A stretch of DNA of 64,000 bases from Anaerolineaceae bacterium (GCA_002699585.1 PABP01000038.1:248001-312000), one strand, 5' to 3'; shown: positions 43,730 through 54,867, numbered from the stretch's first letter. Notes: generated from the letters alone by a model not told the origin. A program made the numbers and translations.

Positions 43730-44281
43730 CTAGCCGCTGAACGGCATGCCCAGCAGTTCCAGTAACCTGCGGCCTTCCTCGTCAGTATCTGCCGAGGTGA
43801 CCAGTGTAATTTCCATGCCCCGAACTTTGTCAACGGAGTTGAAATCAATCTCCGGGAAGATCAGCTGCTCGCGCAGGCCAACGGTATAGTTACCACGACC
43901 ATCGAACTTAGCCGGGACACCACGGAAGTCTCGAATACGTGGCAGAGCCACGTTCATCAGACGATCCATCAGGCTCCACATGCGCTCGCCACGAAGTGTC
44001 ACTTTGACACCGATGGCACGACCTTCACGAAGTTTGTAGGTCGCAATGCTCTTGCGCGCACGGGTAATGACGGGCTGCTGGCCAGTGATGGTACGCAGGG
44101 TTTCTACCGCGCCGTCCATCAGCTTGGGATTTTCGTTAGCTTCGCCCATACCAATGTTGACAACAACCTTTTTGATGGTGGGAACCTGGTTAATGTTCTT
44201 GTAACCAAAATCTTCCATCAAGGTTGGTACAATTTCTTCCCGGTAGCGTGCTTGCAAGCGGGGTAATGTTTTGTCGCTCAT
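43730..44281 (-). CDS. rplE: 50S ribosomal protein L5
   Basis: 183 aa from ATG 44281 (GGAG upstream); the longer frame to 44353 overlaps rpl[38 protein letters not shown] and [18 protein letters not shown] mark L5, which binds 5S rRNA. Ends [11 protein letters not shown]. Confidence 0.97.
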   Translation of the reverse strand: MSDKTLPRLQARYREEIVPTLMEDFGYKNINQVPTIKKVVVNIGMGEANENPKLMDGAVETLRTITGQQPVITRARKSIATYKLREGRAIGVKVTLRGERMWSLMDRLMNVALPRIRDFRGVPAKFDGRGNYTVGLREQLIFPEIDFNSVDKVRGMEITLVTSADTDEEGRRLLELLGMPFSG

Positions 44282-44297
44282 CAGGCTTTTGCTCCGG

Positions 44298-44621
44298 TTA
44301 CTCAATATCTGCATTGCACTTTTTGCAAACGCGCACTTTATAGCCATCCTCACGGAAGCGATAGCCGATGCGCGTGGTCTGTTCGCATGATGGGCAAACG
44401 ACCATCACGTTCGACAGCTGCAAAGGTGCATCTTTTTCGATAATCTGGGCCGGGATCGTCTGGCCACCCGCTTGGGAAGCCTTCATGTGGCGTTTGACAA
44501 CGTTGATGCCACCCACGATGACCCGGTCTTGCTTTGGCAGCACTTTGATAACCTCGCCGCGCTCGCCCTTGTCTTTACCGACGATGACCTCGACGGTATC
44601 GCCTTTTTTCACTCGTTGCAT
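44298..44621 (-). CDS. rplX: 50S ribosomal protein L24
   Basis: 107 aa. KOW motif [20 protein letters not shown] at the N-terminus. The C-terminus keeps a zinc-ribbon (CPSC, then CKKC) found in part of the bacterial L24 family. 16 bp before rplE. Confidence 0.96.
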   Translation of the reverse strand: MQRVKKGDTVEVIVGKDKGERGEVIKVLPKQDRVIVGGINVVKRHMKASQAGGQTIPAQIIEKDAPLQLSNVMVVCPSCEQTTRIGYRFREDGYKVRVCKKCNADIE

Positions 44622-44633
44622 CGCATGGACTCC

Positions 44634-45005
44634 TTACAATGTCTCTGGGGCCAACGATACGATCTTCATGAAACCCTTGTCGCGCAGTTCACGAGCGACG
44701 GGGCCAAAGACGCGTGTACCGCGCGGGTTGGTCAAATCATCAGCCAGGATGACGGCAGCATTGTCGTCAAAGCGGATGTAGGAGCCATCGCTGCGACGGT
44801 ATTCCTTTTTGACGCGAACGACGACAGCGCGGATGATGTCACCCTTTTTAAGGTTACCCTGGGTGCTGGCACTTTTAACGGTGCCCACCACGACGTCACC
44901 TACATGACCGTATTTGACTTTTGAGCCGCCCAGAATGCGGATAACCAGGATTTCCTGGGCACCGCTGTTGTCGGCAATTTTCAGTCTCGATTCCGTTTGA
45001 ATCAT
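44634..45005 (-). CDS. rplN: 50S ribosomal protein L14
   Basis: 123 aa. [20 protein letters not shown] and the C-terminal [21 protein letters not shown] are diagnostic. 12 bp before rplX, the usual rpsQ-rplN-rplX order. Confidence 0.97.
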   Translation of the reverse strand: MIQTESRLKIADNSGAQEILVIRILGGSKVKYGHVGDVVVGTVKSASTQGNLKKGDIIRAVVVRVKKEYRRSDGSYIRFDDNAAVILADDLTNPRGTRVFGPVARELRDKGFMKIVSLAPETL

Positions 45006-45017
45006 GATGCAGGCTCC

Positions 45018-45272
45018 TTAAATGCTCGGTTGGTCGATAACTTCTTCGACCACCCAGCGCTTGAGTTTACTCAGGGGCCGGCTTTCCACGATGCGGACAA
45101 CTGCACCAACCGGAATTGAGTTGCTTTCGTCGTGAGCGTATACCGTGCGGGTAGACTTCACAACCTTCTTGTAGACCGGATGCATGTTACGGCGTTCGAT
45201 AGCTACCGTGACCGTATTCTGCATCTTGTCACTGACGACACGACCTATCAATCGTCTACGACTATTCGCCAT
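45018..45272 (-). CDS. rpsQ: 30S ribosomal protein S17
   Basis: 84 aa. RLIGRVVSDKMQNTVTVAIE, HPVYKKVVKSTRTVYAHDE and VRIVESRPLSKLKRWVV are the S17 OB-fold blocks. 2 bp after rpmC. Confidence 0.97.
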   Translation of the reverse strand: MANSRRRLIGRVVSDKMQNTVTVAIERRNMHPVYKKVVKSTRTVYAHDESNSIPVGAVVRIVESRPLSKLKRWVVEEVIDQPSI

Positions 45273-45274
45273 GT

Positions 45275-45499
45275 TTAACTTTCCTCACTCGCTACCTGCG
45301 CAGCTAATTCGCGCTGGCGCAGGATGGTTTCTATGCGGGCGATTGTACGGCGAGCCTTCTTGAATTCTGACGTATCCGTCAGTTCACCTATCGAATAGTT
45401 CAGGCGCATGGTGAGCATATCTTGCTTTAGCTCTTCCAGCTTATCCTGAAGTGCATCGTCAGACATCGCACGTAGTTCACCAGACAGTATGGCGGGCAT
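45275..45499 (-). CDS. rpmC: 50S ribosomal protein L29
   Basis: 74 aa. LRAMSDDALQDKLEELKQDM and RRTIARIETILRQRE form the two-helix L29. Its start overlaps the rplP stop by one base. Confidence 0.94.
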   Translation of the reverse strand: MPAILSGELRAMSDDALQDKLEELKQDMLTMRLNYSIGELTDTSEFKKARRTIARIETILRQRELAAQVASEES

Positions 45500-45933
45500 T
45501 AGCTCACCTCCAGGCCACTTATCGGGTCAATACGCTTGACGAATTTGGTTGAGCACGGCAGTTTCGCAGCCGCCAGGCGCATGGCCTCGCGGGCGATATC
45601 TTCCGGCACACCACTCATTTCAAACAGCACACGACCGGGCTTGACAACCGCCACGTAGTATTCAACGGCACCCTTACCGCTACCCATGCGCGTCTCCGCA
45701 GCTTTTTGGGTGTACGGTTTATCCGGGAAAACGCGAATCCAAACTTTACCGCGGCGTTTAATGTAGCGCACCAGGGCACGACGAGCAGCTTCGATTTGAC
45801 GGCTGGTCATCCAGACAGGTGATGTTGCCTGCAGACCATAGTCACCGAAAGCCACTGTCGAACCACGATTGGCTTTACCATTCATGCGCCCGCGCATTTG
45901 TTTGCGGTATTTAGTCCGCTTTGGCATTAGCAT
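45499..45933 (-). CDS. rplP: 50S ribosomal protein L16
   Basis: 144 aa from ATG 45933, 8 nt after a GAGGAG site. [40 protein letters not shown] and [20 protein letters not shown] identify L16, which helps place the A-site tRNA. Confidence 0.97.
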   Translation of the reverse strand: MLMPKRTKYRKQMRGRMNGKANRGSTVAFGDYGLQATSPVWMTSRQIEAARRALVRYIKRRGKVWIRVFPDKPYTQKAAETRMGSGKGAVEYYVAVVKPGRVLFEMSGVPEDIAREAMRLAAAKLPCSTKFVKRIDPISGLEVS

Positions 45934-45969
45934 CGTAATTACTCCTCGTCAACAAATAGCGCCGCGGTT

Positions 45970-46632
45970 CTAACTGACATAAACGTCGGAACGCGACTCT
46001 TCTTCCAGCACATCGCCAGTGTAGATCCACACCTTGATGCCGATAAGACCAAAGGTTGTTGCCGCTTCTGCGGTGCCATAATCGATACCAGCACGCAGGG
46101 TATTACGCGGCACGCGGCCTTCTGTCATCATTTCGCGGCGGGACATATCAGCGCCACCGAGGCGGCCACTGACTTCGATACGGATACCTTCCGCACCCTG
46201 GCGAATGGCCTGGGTCATGGCACGCTTCATCGCACGGCTATGACCGATACGGCGCTCCAATTGGCTACCGATATTTTCGGCGACCAGGGTGGCGTCTAGG
46301 TCAGGCTTTTCAATTTCGCTGACTTCGACGCGGACGGTCTTGCCGCCGGTCCGTTCCTGCAATGTTTGGCGTAGCTTCTTTACGGTTTCGCCCTTGCGAC
46401 CGATAATCAGGCCAGGACGAACGGTGTGAATGGTGATGACCACGACGTTGGGCTGCCGTTCAATTTCGATACGGCTGACGCCCGCACGAGCAGTTTCCTT
46501 CTTTACGAAGTTACGAATCATGCGGTCTTCTTGCAGCAGATCGACGAAACGTTCGCCTTCTGCGTACCAACGAGCGTCCCAATCGCGGGTGATCTTCAAC
46601 CGTATGCCAATGGGGTTTACTTTACGTCCCAT
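45970..46632 (-). CDS. rpsC: 30S ribosomal protein S3
   Basis: 220 aa. MGRKVNPIGIRLKITRDWDA, then a KH type II domain with GLIIGRKGETVKKLRQTL. The C-terminal domain has GRLGGADMSRREMMTEGRVP and GLIGIKVWIYTGDV. 3 bp after rplV. Confidence 0.97.
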   Translation of the reverse strand: MGRKVNPIGIRLKITRDWDARWYAEGERFVDLLQEDRMIRNFVKKETARAGVSRIEIERQPNVVVITIHTVRPGLIIGRKGETVKKLRQTLQERTGGKTVRVEVSEIEKPDLDATLVAENIGSQLERRIGHSRAMKRAMTQAIRQGAEGIRIEVSGRLGGADMSRREMMTEGRVPRNTLRAGIDYGTAEAATTFGLIGIKVWIYTGDVLEEESRSDVYVS

Positions 46633-46635
46633 GCG

Positions 46636-46977
46636 CTAGATATCCTCTCGCTCTTCAAGTGTGACCCAAAGGTGGGAAAGGCGCCGGACACGTGGCTTAT
46701 AGCGACCGCGTGCACCTGCTTTGTAGCGCTTCAAACGCGGGCCTTCACCCGACCAGATCTCAGCAATGAAGAGATCATCACGCTGTAGTTCGAAGTTATT
46801 TTCCGCATTGGCCATTGCGCTAGCAACAGTCTTGCGGACCAACTCCGCACCTTTTTGTGGCATGTAGTCCAGGACCACAAGGGCTTCCTCGGCACCCATG
46901 CCACGCACCTTATCACACACCAGTGCTAGTTTTTGAGAAGAGATCGGCAAAAAGCGCGTCTTGGCTTTTACTTGCAT
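46636..46977 (-). CDS. rplV: 50S ribosomal protein L22
   Basis: 113 aa. VKAKTRFLPISSQKLALVCD at the start, then ANAENNFELQRDDLFIAEIW. The exit-tunnel loop region reads GEGPRLKRYKAGARGRYK. 12 bp after rpsS. Confidence 0.96.
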   Translation of the reverse strand: MQVKAKTRFLPISSQKLALVCDKVRGMGAEEALVVLDYMPQKGAELVRKTVASAMANAENNFELQRDDLFIAEIWSGEGPRLKRYKAGARGRYKPRVRRLSHLWVTLEEREDI

Positions 46978-46989
46978 GATAAATATCTC

Positions 46990-47265
46990 CTATCTCTTCT
47001 TTTTCCGCTCGGCCAGGTGCCCGCGATAGGTGCGCGTGGGCGCAAACTCGCCAAGCTTGTGGCCGACCATGTTTTCGGTGATGTAGATCGGCACATGACG
47101 CCGACCATCGTGCACCGCAATCGTATGACCAATCATCTGCGGGAAGATCGTGCTAGCACGGCTCCAGGTCTTGATGACAGTCTTCTTGTTCTGCTCATTG
47201 AGTCCTTCGACTTTGTTGAGCAGACTCGGCTCGATAAACGGGCCTTTTTTAAGTGAACGTCCCAT
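46990..47265 (-). CDS. rpsS: 30S ribosomal protein S19
   Basis: 91 aa. [41 protein letters not shown] and the C-terminal [16 protein letters not shown] are characteristic. 21 bp after rplB. Confidence 0.97.
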   Translation of the reverse strand: MGRSLKKGPFIEPSLLNKVEGLNEQNKKTVIKTWSRASTIFPQMIGHTIAVHDGRRHVPIYITENMVGHKLGEFAPTRTYRGHLAERKKKR

Positions 47266-47286
47266 CTCGATACTCCTCGTGCTAGA

Positions 47287-48120
47287 CTAACGCCGCTTGC
47301 CGCGCCGACGGATGATGAAGCGATCGGTGCGCTTGTTGTTACGTGTACGCACACCGAGAGCTGGTTTACCCCAAGGGGTCTTGGGCGCAGCCATACCGAT
47401 ACCGCTGCGACCTTCACCACCACCATGTGGGTGGGAACCCGGATCCTGGGCGGTACCACGGACACCCGGACGCCAGCCTAGCCAGCGACGGCGACCTGCT
47501 TTACCCAGCGTGATGTTACCATGCTCGGTATTACCCACCTGGCCGAGGGTCGCCATACAATTTTCGTGTACCTGGCGCATTTCGCCACTCGGCATACGCA
47601 GGGTTGCATAGGTTCCTTCTTTAGCCAGCACCTGGGCAGAAACACCCGCAGAGCGTGCGATCTGGCCACCCTTGCCCGGTTTCAGCTCGACATTGTGGAC
47701 AACTGTACCAACCGGAATCTCTTTCAGCGGCAGGGCATTGCCTGGGCGTAGTTCTGCCAGCGGGCCATTGCCGATGGCATCACCCACTTTTAGCCCAAGC
47801 GGCGCAATAATATAGCGCTTCTCGCCATCTTCGTAATGAACCAGCGCAATACGTGCGGAACGGTTCGGGTCGTACTCGACGGCGATGACTTCGGCGCGGC
47901 TATCAAACTTGTCGCGCTTGAAGTCGATAATGCGATAACGGCGTTTGTGGCCGCCACCACGGTGACGAACGGTGACACGCCCTTGATTGTTGCGGCCACC
48001 ACTCTTGCGCAGAGCAACTGTCAATGAGCGCTCTGGCGTGCTTTTGGTAATTTCCTCGAACGTGTACCCCGTCATTCCACGGCGGCCCGCTGAGGTCGGT
48101 TTATAGGCTTTAACCGGCAT
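47287..48120 (-). CDS. rplB: 50S ribosomal protein L2
   Basis: 277 aa. [20 protein letters not shown] then [20 protein letters not shown]. The peptidyl-transferase-proximal signature is [20 protein letters not shown], and the tail is [14 protein letters not shown]. 11 bp after rplW. Confidence 0.97.
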   Translation of the reverse strand: MPVKAYKPTSAGRRGMTGYTFEEITKSTPERSLTVALRKSGGRNNQGRVTVRHRGGGHKRRYRIIDFKRDKFDSRAEVIAVEYDPNRSARIALVHYEDGEKRYIIAPLGLKVGDAIGNGPLAELRPGNALPLKEIPVGTVVHNVELKPGKGGQIARSAGVSAQVLAKEGTYATLRMPSGEMRQVHENCMATLGQVGNTEHGNITLGKAGRRRWLGWRPGVRGTAQDPGSHPHGGGEGRSGIGMAAPKTPWGKPALGVRTRNNKRTDRFIIRRRGKRR

Positions 48121-48131
48121 TGTCGGCCTCC

Positions 48132-48431
48132 TTAGACGTTGAACAGTTCAAGTTCTTCACCGGCCTCAAGCGTAACAATCGCTTTTTTCCAGGCACGGTG
48201 ACGAATGAACATTTTACGACCACGACGACCACGCTTAGCCGGCATAACCATCGTGCGAACTTTTGTGACCTTACCAGGGATGTCGAAGATCAATTCAACA
48301 GCGTTCTTGATCTGAATCTTGTTCGCGTTGGTATGAACTTCAAAGACATACTGGTTCAACTCGGTCAAAATGTTGCTTTTTTCTGTAATGACCGGGCGGC
48401 GAATGACATCATACTCATGTAGCTCAGGCAT
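48132..48431 (-). CDS. rplW: 50S ribosomal protein L23
   Basis: 99 aa. [20 protein letters not shown] and [20 protein letters not shown] are standard. Forms the tunnel-exit docking site. The start overlaps the rplD stop by 8 bp. Confidence 0.95.
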   Translation of the reverse strand: MPELHEYDVIRRPVITEKSNILTELNQYVFEVHTNANKIQIKNAVELIFDIPGKVTKVRTMVMPAKRGRRGRKMFIRHRAWKKAIVTLEAGEELELFNV

Positions 48432-49074
48432 CGCTCACGGCCTCCTTCTCGGTGCCCCAGATGCGCTTGATGACATCAAGAGCATCGATCGGGACAATCA
48501 CTTTGTCGTATTGGAGCAGATCACGCACGTTAAGGTAGCTGGCGCGCAGACCGTGTGCCTTCGGCAAATTGTTCAGGCTGCGGCGGATGTTTTCGTTACC
48601 ATCGGTATAGATAACGAGTGCATTTTCGCCACCGGTCAGTGCTTTCAATACTTGCTTCACATCTTTAGTGCGCGGTTGATCCATCGTCAAGCTATCGACA
48701 AAGATCAACTGATCATCGCGCAGCAGTGCGCTGAGGGCACTGCGAATGGCGCCGCGACGCATCTTCTTCGGCATATTTTTGGCATAGCTGCGGGTCTTAG
48801 GACCGTGAGCCTGGCCACCACCGACAAAGATAGGCGCTGTACGAGCACCGTGACGAGCACGGCCTGTACCTTTTTGGCGATAAATCTTGGCTGTTGAGCC
48901 ACGAACTTCGCCACGACGCTTGGTATTGTGCGTCCCCTGACGAGCATTCGCCATCTGGCGCACATAAGCCTGATGCATCAGGCCAACATTGACTTCTACT
49001 TCGAAAATATCAGCCGGCACGGTCAGCTTTTCAACTTCTTTGCCTGCTGTATTCAATACTGGAACTTGTGTCAT
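48424..49074 (-). CDS. rplD: 50S ribosomal protein L4
   Basis: 216 aa. RQGTHNTKRRGEVRGSTAKIY then RQKGTGRARHGARTAPIFVGG and GPKTRSYAKNMPKKMRRGA. In other bacteria L4 also autoregulates its operon. 20 bp after rplC. Confidence 0.97.
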   Translation of the reverse strand: MTQVPVLNTAGKEVEKLTVPADIFEVEVNVGLMHQAYVRQMANARQGTHNTKRRGEVRGSTAKIYRQKGTGRARHGARTAPIFVGGGQAHGPKTRSYAKNMPKKMRRGAIRSALSALLRDDQLIFVDSLTMDQPRTKDVKQVLKALTGGENALVIYTDGNENIRRSLNNLPKAHGLRASYLNVRDLLQYDKVIVPIDALDVIKRIWGTEKEAVSDA

Positions 49075-49093
49075 CGTTCAGCCTCCTCCGCGC

Positions 49094-49732
49094 CTAAGAT
49101 TTCTTGAGTGCGGATTTGATAATGACAATGCCACCGCGTGCACCCGGTACCGACCCGCGAACTGCGAGCAAGTTTTTGTCGGGATCAATGCGAACCACTT
49201 TGAGATTCTGCACTGTCACGCGATCATTGCCCATGCGACCACTCATACGTTGGCCTTTAAGTGTACGACCAGGGGCCGCGCACATGCCAATCGAACCTGG
49301 CGAGCGCATGCGATCGGATTGACCATGGGTCTTGGGACCCCGAGCGAAGCCGTGACGCTTAATCGTACCTGCAAAACCACGACCTTTACTCGTTCCGATG
49401 ACATCTACGAAATCACCTTCTGAGAAGACATCCACCTTAATCTCTGCGCCTTCGGCAAGTTCGTCCGATTCGCCATTGCGAACCCGGAACTCGCGGAGAA
49501 TGCGCAGCGCTGGCAGGTTGTTCTTTTGTAGGTGGCCGAGCTGGCCCTTGGTTACTCTCTGCGGCTTGGTTTCTTCAAAACCAAGTTGGATCGCAGCGTA
49601 GCCATCGCGCTCTGCATCGCGTACTTGCGTGACATAGCAGGGGCCTGCTTCTATCACTGTTACAGGGACAACATTACCCTGTTCATCGAAAACCTGGGTC
49701 ATGCCCACTTTTCTGCCAATCATGCCTTTCAT
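49094..49732 (-). CDS. rplC: 50S ribosomal protein L3
   Basis: 212 aa. [20 protein letters not shown]; the signature [20 protein letters not shown] lies in the middle, followed by [21 protein letters not shown] 265-bp gap with hairpins separates it from rpsJ, so it may have its own promoter. Confidence 0.97.
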   Translation of the reverse strand: MKGMIGRKVGMTQVFDEQGNVVPVTVIEAGPCYVTQVRDAERDGYAAIQLGFEETKPQRVTKGQLGHLQKNNLPALRILREFRVRNGESDELAEGAEIKVDVFSEGDFVDVIGTSKGRGFAGTIKRHGFARGPKTHGQSDRMRSPGSIGMCAAPGRTLKGQRMSGRMGNDRVTVQNLKVVRIDPDKNLLAVRGSVPGARGGIVIIKSALKKS

Positions 49733-49997
49733 GATTCAGCCTCCAGAGGGGGGTTAGCGAGCCAGTTTAAGTGTTGCTACCGACATGATGATCCTCAACA
49801 TGCGATATTAAACCAGCGCGGGACTAGTTCCCCTCCCACACAAACTACCTGATTTCACTTGTTATGACACCGAACGGGGTGGCTCGTCCTCTCAGACGAG
49901 TGTACCAGACTTATTAACTGCCCAGCACGTACACGCGGGTATCTTTAGTCTGACCAGACGACGCAACAAATGTGGTCTGGCTTGCAAAGTGTCGTAC
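49733..49997. other. 265-bp rpsJ-rplC spacer with hairpins
   Basis: In most bacteria rpsJ and rplC are a few bases apart. This spacer holds hairpins CTCGTC/GACGAG (49883-49900) and CCAGAC/GTCTGG (49954-49980), plus a short GGGA/TCCC repeat near 49822-49834. No clean promoter was found. Possibly a ribosomal protein leader. Confidence 0.45.
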
Positions 49998-50309
49998 TTA
50001 TATCTTCATCTCGATATCGACGCCAGCCGGCAAATTGAGCCGCATAAGCGCGTCGATGGTCTTGCTTTCAGGATCGAGCACATCGATAAGGCGCTTATGC
50101 GTCCGAATTTCGAAATGTTCGTGCGAATCCTTGTCGATGAAGGTTGAGCGCCGTACCGTGAAGCGTTCCAGCTTCGTCGGCAGCGGCACTGGGCCGACTA
50201 CCCGTGCACCTGCACGTTCGGCGGTTTCGACAATCCGTCTTGCCGATTCATCCAGCACACGATGATCGTATGCTTTCAACCGAATACGTATCTTGTTTCT
50301 GACTGCCAT
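49998..50309 (-). CDS. rpsJ: 30S ribosomal protein S10
   Basis: 103 aa. [20 protein letters not shown], then [20 protein letters not shown] and the C-terminal [16 protein letters not shown]. Also NusE in antitermination. Follows tuf with a strong hairpin between, and is detached from rplC by 265 bp. Confidence 0.97.
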   Translation of the reverse strand: MAVRNKIRIRLKAYDHRVLDESARRIVETAERAGARVVGPVPLPTKLERFTVRRSTFIDKDSHEHFEIRTHKRLIDVLDPESKTIDALMRLNLPAGVDIEMKI

Positions 50310-50398
50310 TGCGAACCCTTCAGTTCGTCACTTACTGTCTTTGATCGCAACCACTAATGTGGCTGCGGGTCTTCAAACAGCGTCACATTGAGATAAAT

Positions 50399-50427
50399 AT
50401 ACCGGGGTCAGGGTGCGACCCCGGTAT
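50399..50427 (-). terminator. 11-bp hairpin between tuf and rpsJ
   Basis: ATACCGGGGTC (50399-50409) / GACCCCGGTAT (50417-50427), 7-nt loop, 24 nt past the tuf stop. The following minus strand (ATTTATC) is only weakly U-rich, so it could be a partial terminator, attenuator or mRNA stabiliser. Confidence 0.5.
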
Positions 50428-50450
50428 GTATTATCCAGTGTAAGCGACGC

Positions 50451-51650
50451 CTACTCCGTGATTTCGGTAATGATGCCCGCGCCGACGGTCAGACCACCTT
50501 CGCGAATCGCGAATTTGGAGCCGTTTTCGAGAGCAACCGGGGTGATCAGTTCCACGTCCAGGTTGACGTTGTCACCAGGCATCACCATTTCCACGCCTTC
50601 CGGCAGGGTGATGTTGCCAGTCACATCCGTGGTGCGGATGTAGAACTGCGGACGGTAACCACTGAAGAAGGCCTTATGGCGACCACCTTCGTCCTTCTTG
50701 AGGACGTAGACTTCGCAACGGAAGTTGCGATGTGGGGTGATGCTGCCCTTCTTGGCCAGGACCATACCGCGTTCAACTTCTTCACGGGTGGTACCACGCA
50801 GGAGGATACCGGCATTGTCGCCAGCTTCCGCACGGTCGAGTTCCTTATGGAACATTTCGATACCGGTGACGGTTGTGCTCTGGATATCGTCGCGCAGACC
50901 GACGATGTCGATTTCCTCACCCTTCTTCAGGGTGCCACGTTCCACACGACCGGTAACAACCGTACCACGGCCCTTGATGCTGAAGACGTCTTCAACAGAC
51001 ATCAAGAACGGCTTGTCGGTATCACGTTCCGGGGTCGGGATCCACTCGTCAACAGCGTCCATCAGCTCAAGGATGGATGCGTATTCGGGTGCGTTGATGT
51101 CTTCGCTGTCGCTTTCAGTCGCAGCCAGGGCACTACCCTTGATGACCGGTGTTTCCGGGTCGAATTCGTAGCTTTCGAGCAACTCGGAAAGTTCCATCTC
51201 GACCAGTTCGATCAGTTCGGGATCATCCATCTGATCGGTCTTGTTGAGGTAAACAACAATGGCCGGGACGTTAACCTGGTTGGCCAGGAGAACGTGCTCA
51301 CGAGTCTGCGGCATCGGACCATCAGGAGCGCTCACGACCAGGATCGCGCCGTCCATCTGGGCAGCACCTGTGATCATGTTCTTGATGTAGTCACGGTGGC
51401 CTGGGCAGTCAACGTGTGCATAGTGACGGTTGTCGGTTTCATATTCAACGTGGCGGATGTTGATGGTGATACCACGCTGGCGCTCTTCAGGAGCGTTGTC
51501 AATGTCTTCATAGTTCTGACGTTGAGCTTGACCGCGTAGGCCCAGAACCTTGGTAATAGCAGCGGTCAGAGTGGTTTTGCCGTGATCGACATGACCGATC
51601 GTGCCGATATTTACATGTGGCTTTGAACGATCGAACTTACCTTTTGCCAT
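50451..51650 (-). CDS. tuf: Elongation factor Tu
   Basis: 399 aa GTPase that delivers aminoacyl-tRNA. G1 is [10 protein letters not shown]3 DCPGH, G4 NKTD, and G5 GSALAA. Domains 2 and 3 are complete ([33 protein letters not shown]). Odd residues: the switch region reads [10 protein letters not shown] (usually ITINTSHVEY). Near the end GGLTVGAG replaces the nearly invariant GGRTVGAG. Lies between fusA and rpsJ. Confidence 0.97.
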   Translation of the reverse strand: MAKGKFDRSKPHVNIGTIGHVDHGKTTLTAAITKVLGLRGQAQRQNYEDIDNAPEERQRGITINIRHVEYETDNRHYAHVDCPGHRDYIKNMITGAAQMDGAILVVSAPDGPMPQTREHVLLANQVNVPAIVVYLNKTDQMDDPELIELVEMELSELLESYEFDPETPVIKGSALAATESDSEDINAPEYASILELMDAVDEWIPTPERDTDKPFLMSVEDVFSIKGRGTVVTGRVERGTLKKGEEIDIVGLRDDIQSTTVTGIEMFHKELDRAEAGDNAGILLRGTTREEVERGMVLAKKGSITPHRNFRCEVYVLKKDEGGRHKAFFSGYRPQFYIRTTDVTGNITLPEGVEMVMPGDNVNLDVELITPVALENGSKFAIREGGLTVGAGIITEITE

Positions 51651-51724
51651 TTTGCGAATTCCTTTATATGTAACTTCTGGCTTCAGATGTTCGTAAAAGC
51701 GAGGCCGGATTGCCTCTGTTCTAC

Positions 51725-53827
51725 TTATCGCTGACCGCTAATGACTTCTTCAGCCACTGAATTGGGAGCGATAGTATACTGGTCAAATTCCATCGTGAAG
51801 TTGCCCCGGCCCTGCGTCATGTTACGTAGATTGGTCGCATAGCCGAACATTTCTGCCAAGGGCACTTGAGCGCGGATGGTGGTTGTACCCTCACCACGTG
51901 GCTCCATGCCTTCAACAATACCACGACGGGAAGAAAGATCGCCGACGATTGCACCCGTATAATCATCTGGGGCAACCGCTTCTACTTTCATCGACGGCTC
52001 CATAATGACGGGTCCGGCACCGCGGATACCGTCTTTCAAACACATGGAACCCGCGATCTTAAAGGCCATTTCATTACTGTCGACGTCGTGCATACCACCA
52101 TCAACCATTGTCGCTTTTACACCGACAACTGGATAGCCTGCGATAACGCCGCCTTCCATGGCTTCATACATGCCCTTTTGGGCTGCACGAATGAACTCTG
52201 CGGTGATGGCACCACCACGGATGCTATCACTGAACAGAATGGGTTCACCTTTAGCCTCTTCGCGGTCCGCATCGGTCATGGGCGAGAACTCAACCACGAC
52301 ACGAGCATACATACCGCTACCACCGGACTGACGCTTGAGCGTCGTATCGGCGGTGTAGGTGCGCGTGATGGTTTCACGATATGCCACACGCGGGCGGCCT
52401 ACCTGTGCTTGCACACCATATTCGCGCTTCAGACGGTCGACCAAAACTTCCAGATGAAGCTCACCCATCCCTTTGATCTTGGTCTGGCCCAGATTGGCAT
52501 CGACCTCGACCTGGAATGTAGGATCTTCTTCGGCCAGTTTACGTAGGGCCACACCCATCTTGTCCTGGTCGGCTTTACTATCTGGCTCGACGGCCACTTC
52601 GATCACAGGTTCTGGGAACTTGATGTTCTCCAACAGGATCGGATGATCAGGAGCACAGAGGGTATCACCAGTGAAGGTTTCCTTCAGACCAATGATGGCG
52701 GCGATATTACCGGCGTGCACTTCTTCAACATCTTCGCGACGATCTGCAAACATGCGCACGATACGGCCAACACGTTCACGAGTGCCTTTGCTACTGTTGT
52801 AAACCTGCGTCCCGCTGCGGAGTACACCGCTGTAGACGCGGGTAAATGCCAGACGACCATACTGGTCGGTGATGATCTTAAAGACCAAAGCCGACATGGG
52901 TTCGCTGTCATCAGCACTGCGCAGCATTTCGACTTCCATATCGCGCGGATCATGGCCTGTAATCGGAGGGACATCCAATGGTGAAGGCAGGATCAATACG
53001 ATTGCGTCGAGCAGCATCTGCACGCCCTTATTCTTGAGGGCAGAACCGCAAAGAACTGGGTGAATCTTGCCAGCGATTGTGCTGGCGCGCAGGGCGGCAA
53101 CGATATCGTCGTCAGAGATTTCTTCTTCCATCAGGAATTTCTCTGTCAGGACATCATCGCTCTCAATGACCTTGTCGATCATTTCTTGGCGCATGGTTTC
53201 GGCAGCTTCACGATGGCTTTCCGGGATCGGGTGACGCTGAATGTCGGTGCCGAGATCGTCACCGTAAGTCACCAATTCCATAGCCATCAGGTCAATGATG
53301 CCGTTGAAGTCATCACCGCTACCGTAAGGGATCTGAATCGGAACAGGATTGCCATGCAAGCGACTTATGATCATGGAGACCGTACGCTCGAAGTTGGCAC
53401 CTGTGCGGTCCATCTTATTAATGAAGCACATGCGCGGCACGTTGTATTCGCTGGCCTGACGCCAAACTGTTTCTGACTGCGGCTCAACGCCTGCAACACT
53501 ATCAAAGACAGCGACGCCACCGTCGAGTACGCGCAAGCTGCGCTGGACTTCTGCAGTGAAGTCAACGTGACCTGGGGTATCAATAATATTGATCTGATGA
53601 TCAGCCCAGTGTGTCGTCACAGCGGCGGAGGTAATGGTGATACCACGCTCACGTTCTTGTTCCATGTAGTCGGTGGTTGCAGCACCGTCGTGCACTTCAC
53701 CGATGCGGTGAACCATACCGGTGTAGTACAGTACGCGCTCAGTGACCGTTGTTTTGCCCGCGTCAATGTGGGCAATGATGCCGATGTTGCGCACTTTATT
53801 GAGATCGAATGTGCTTTTCTTCGCCAT
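51725..53827 (-). CDS. fusA: Elongation factor G
   Basis: 700 aa from ATG 53827 (AAGG upstream); a GTG five codons earlier is in frame. Translocase GTPase: [20 protein letters not shown], the switch [28 protein letters not shown]. Domains II-V follow to the C-terminal [19 protein letters not shown]. Standard position between rpsG and tuf in the str operon. Confidence 0.97.
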   Translation of the reverse strand: MAKKSTFDLNKVRNIGIIAHIDAGKTTVTERVLYYTGMVHRIGEVHDGAATTDYMEQERERGITITSAAVTTHWADHQINIIDTPGHVDFTAEVQRSLRVLDGGVAVFDSVAGVEPQSETVWRQASEYNVPRMCFINKMDRTGANFERTVSMIISRLHGNPVPIQIPYGSGDDFNGIIDLMAMELVTYGDDLGTDIQRHPIPESHREAAETMRQEMIDKVIESDDVLTEKFLMEEEISDDDIVAALRASTIAGKIHPVLCGSALKNKGVQMLLDAIVLILPSPLDVPPITGHDPRDMEVEMLRSADDSEPMSALVFKIITDQYGRLAFTRVYSGVLRSGTQVYNSSKGTRERVGRIVRMFADRREDVEEVHAGNIAAIIGLKETFTGDTLCAPDHPILLENIKFPEPVIEVAVEPDSKADQDKMGVALRKLAEEDPTFQVEVDANLGQTKIKGMGELHLEVLVDRLKREYGVQAQVGRPRVAYRETITRTYTADTTLKRQSGGSGMYARVVVEFSPMTDADREEAKGEPILFSDSIRGGAITAEFIRAAQKGMYEAMEGGVIAGYPVVGVKATMVDGGMHDVDSNEMAFKIAGSMCLKDGIRGAGPVIMEPSMKVEAVAPDDYTGAIVGDLSSRRGIVEGMEPRGEGTTTIRAQVPLAEMFGYATNLRNMTQGRGNFTMEFDQYTIAPNSVAEEVISGQR

Positions 53828-53872
53828 TTTGACCTTATCCACAAAACCTGAATATCTTCAGGCTTTTGCCTA

Positions 53873-54337
53873 CTACTTAAAGTGAGCGAAAGCGCGGTTG
53901 GCTTCCGCCATACGGTGAACTTCATCGCGCCTGCGAACGGAGTTCCCCTGACCATTAGCTGCGTCCATCAGTTCGGCAGCCAGCTTACCGGCCATACTAC
54001 GACCACCGCGGCTGCGAGAATTCTGGATCAGCCAGCGCATGGCTAACGTGACAGCACGTTCTTCTTTGACGTCAACCGGAACCTGATAGGTGGAGCCACC
54101 TACACGGCGTGGTTTGACTTCAACAGTCGGACGTACATTACGCAGCGCGGTTTCGAAAACTTCTGCTGCGTCTTTGTTCATACGTTCTGAAACCATATCG
54201 AGCGCATCGTACATAATACGACGGGCTGTACTCTTCTTGCCGCCATACATCAGGCGGTTGATGAACATAGCGATATGGACATTGGCAAACCGTGGATCCG
54301 GCTCAACAATGCGCTTGGGCGGTGTTCTTCTCCGCAT
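53873..54337 (-). CDS. rpsG: 30S ribosomal protein S7
   Basis: 154 aa. MRRRTPPKRIVEPDPRFANV; FINRLMYGGKKSTARRIMYD; RGGRSMAGKLAAELMDAANG. Nucleates the 30S head. 17 bp after rpsL. Confidence 0.97.
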   Translation of the reverse strand: MRRRTPPKRIVEPDPRFANVHIAMFINRLMYGGKKSTARRIMYDALDMVSERMNKDAAEVFETALRNVRPTVEVKPRRVGGSTYQVPVDVKEERAVTLAMRWLIQNSRSRGGRSMAGKLAAELMDAANGQGNSVRRRDEVHRMAEANRAFAHFK

Positions 54338-54354
54338 CGCTTATATACCCTTTC

Positions 54355-54774
54355 CTATTTCTTAGCCCGCTTGGTTCCGTACTTACTGCGGCCCTGCTGA
54401 CGGCCTTCGACACCAGACAGGTCAAGCGCACCACGAACAACGTGATAGCGTACACCTGGTAGGTCCTTCACACGTCCGCCACGTACCAAGACAACGCTGT
54501 GCTCTTGCAGACGATGGCCCTCACCACCAATATAGGCGGTGACTTCAATGCCATTGCTGAGGCGAACACGAGCGACCTTACGCAGTGCAGAATTCGGCTT
54601 TTTGGGCGTCATGGTGAATACGCGTGTGCAAACACCACGTTTTGCCGGAGCACCCTTGGGCTGACGAGTACGCTTCTGGCTGTAAGCGTTCAGCGTATAC
54701 TGCAGTGCGGGAGCCTTGGTCTTCTTCTTTTTAGACTGGCGGCCTTTGCGAACCAATTGATTAATGGTTGGCAT
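54355..54774 (-). CDS. rpsL: 30S ribosomal protein S12
   Basis: 139 aa. [20 protein letters not shown], then [20 protein letters not shown], with both streptomycin-site lysines wild type. [16 protein letters not shown] shows Gly and Arg where most bacteria have Pro and Asn (YIPGEGHNLQ). First gene of the block, downstream of the promoter at 54978-55006. Confidence 0.97.
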   Translation of the reverse strand: MPTINQLVRKGRQSKKKKTKAPALQYTLNAYSQKRTRQPKGAPAKRGVCTRVFTMTPKKPNSALRKVARVRLSNGIEVTAYIGGEGHRLQEHSVVLVRGGRVKDLPGVRYHVVRGALDLSGVEGRQQGRSKYGTKRAKK

Positions 54775-54839
54775 GTAACTCTCCGCTAACTTAAGTGATC
54801 TTTAAATGCATCCAGATATCATTATGCCTTTAGGCACGC

Positions 54840-54867
54840 AAAAAGGCGCACTGTAACAGGAACGCCT
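54840..54867 (-). terminator. Intrinsic-terminator-like hairpin in the rpsL leader
   Basis: Minus-strand stem AGGCG..CTG / CAG..CGCCT (54844-54867) followed by five U. Lies about 105-130 nt after the predicted start and about 70 nt before rpsL, so it could attenuate the whole str operon. Confidence 0.5.
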
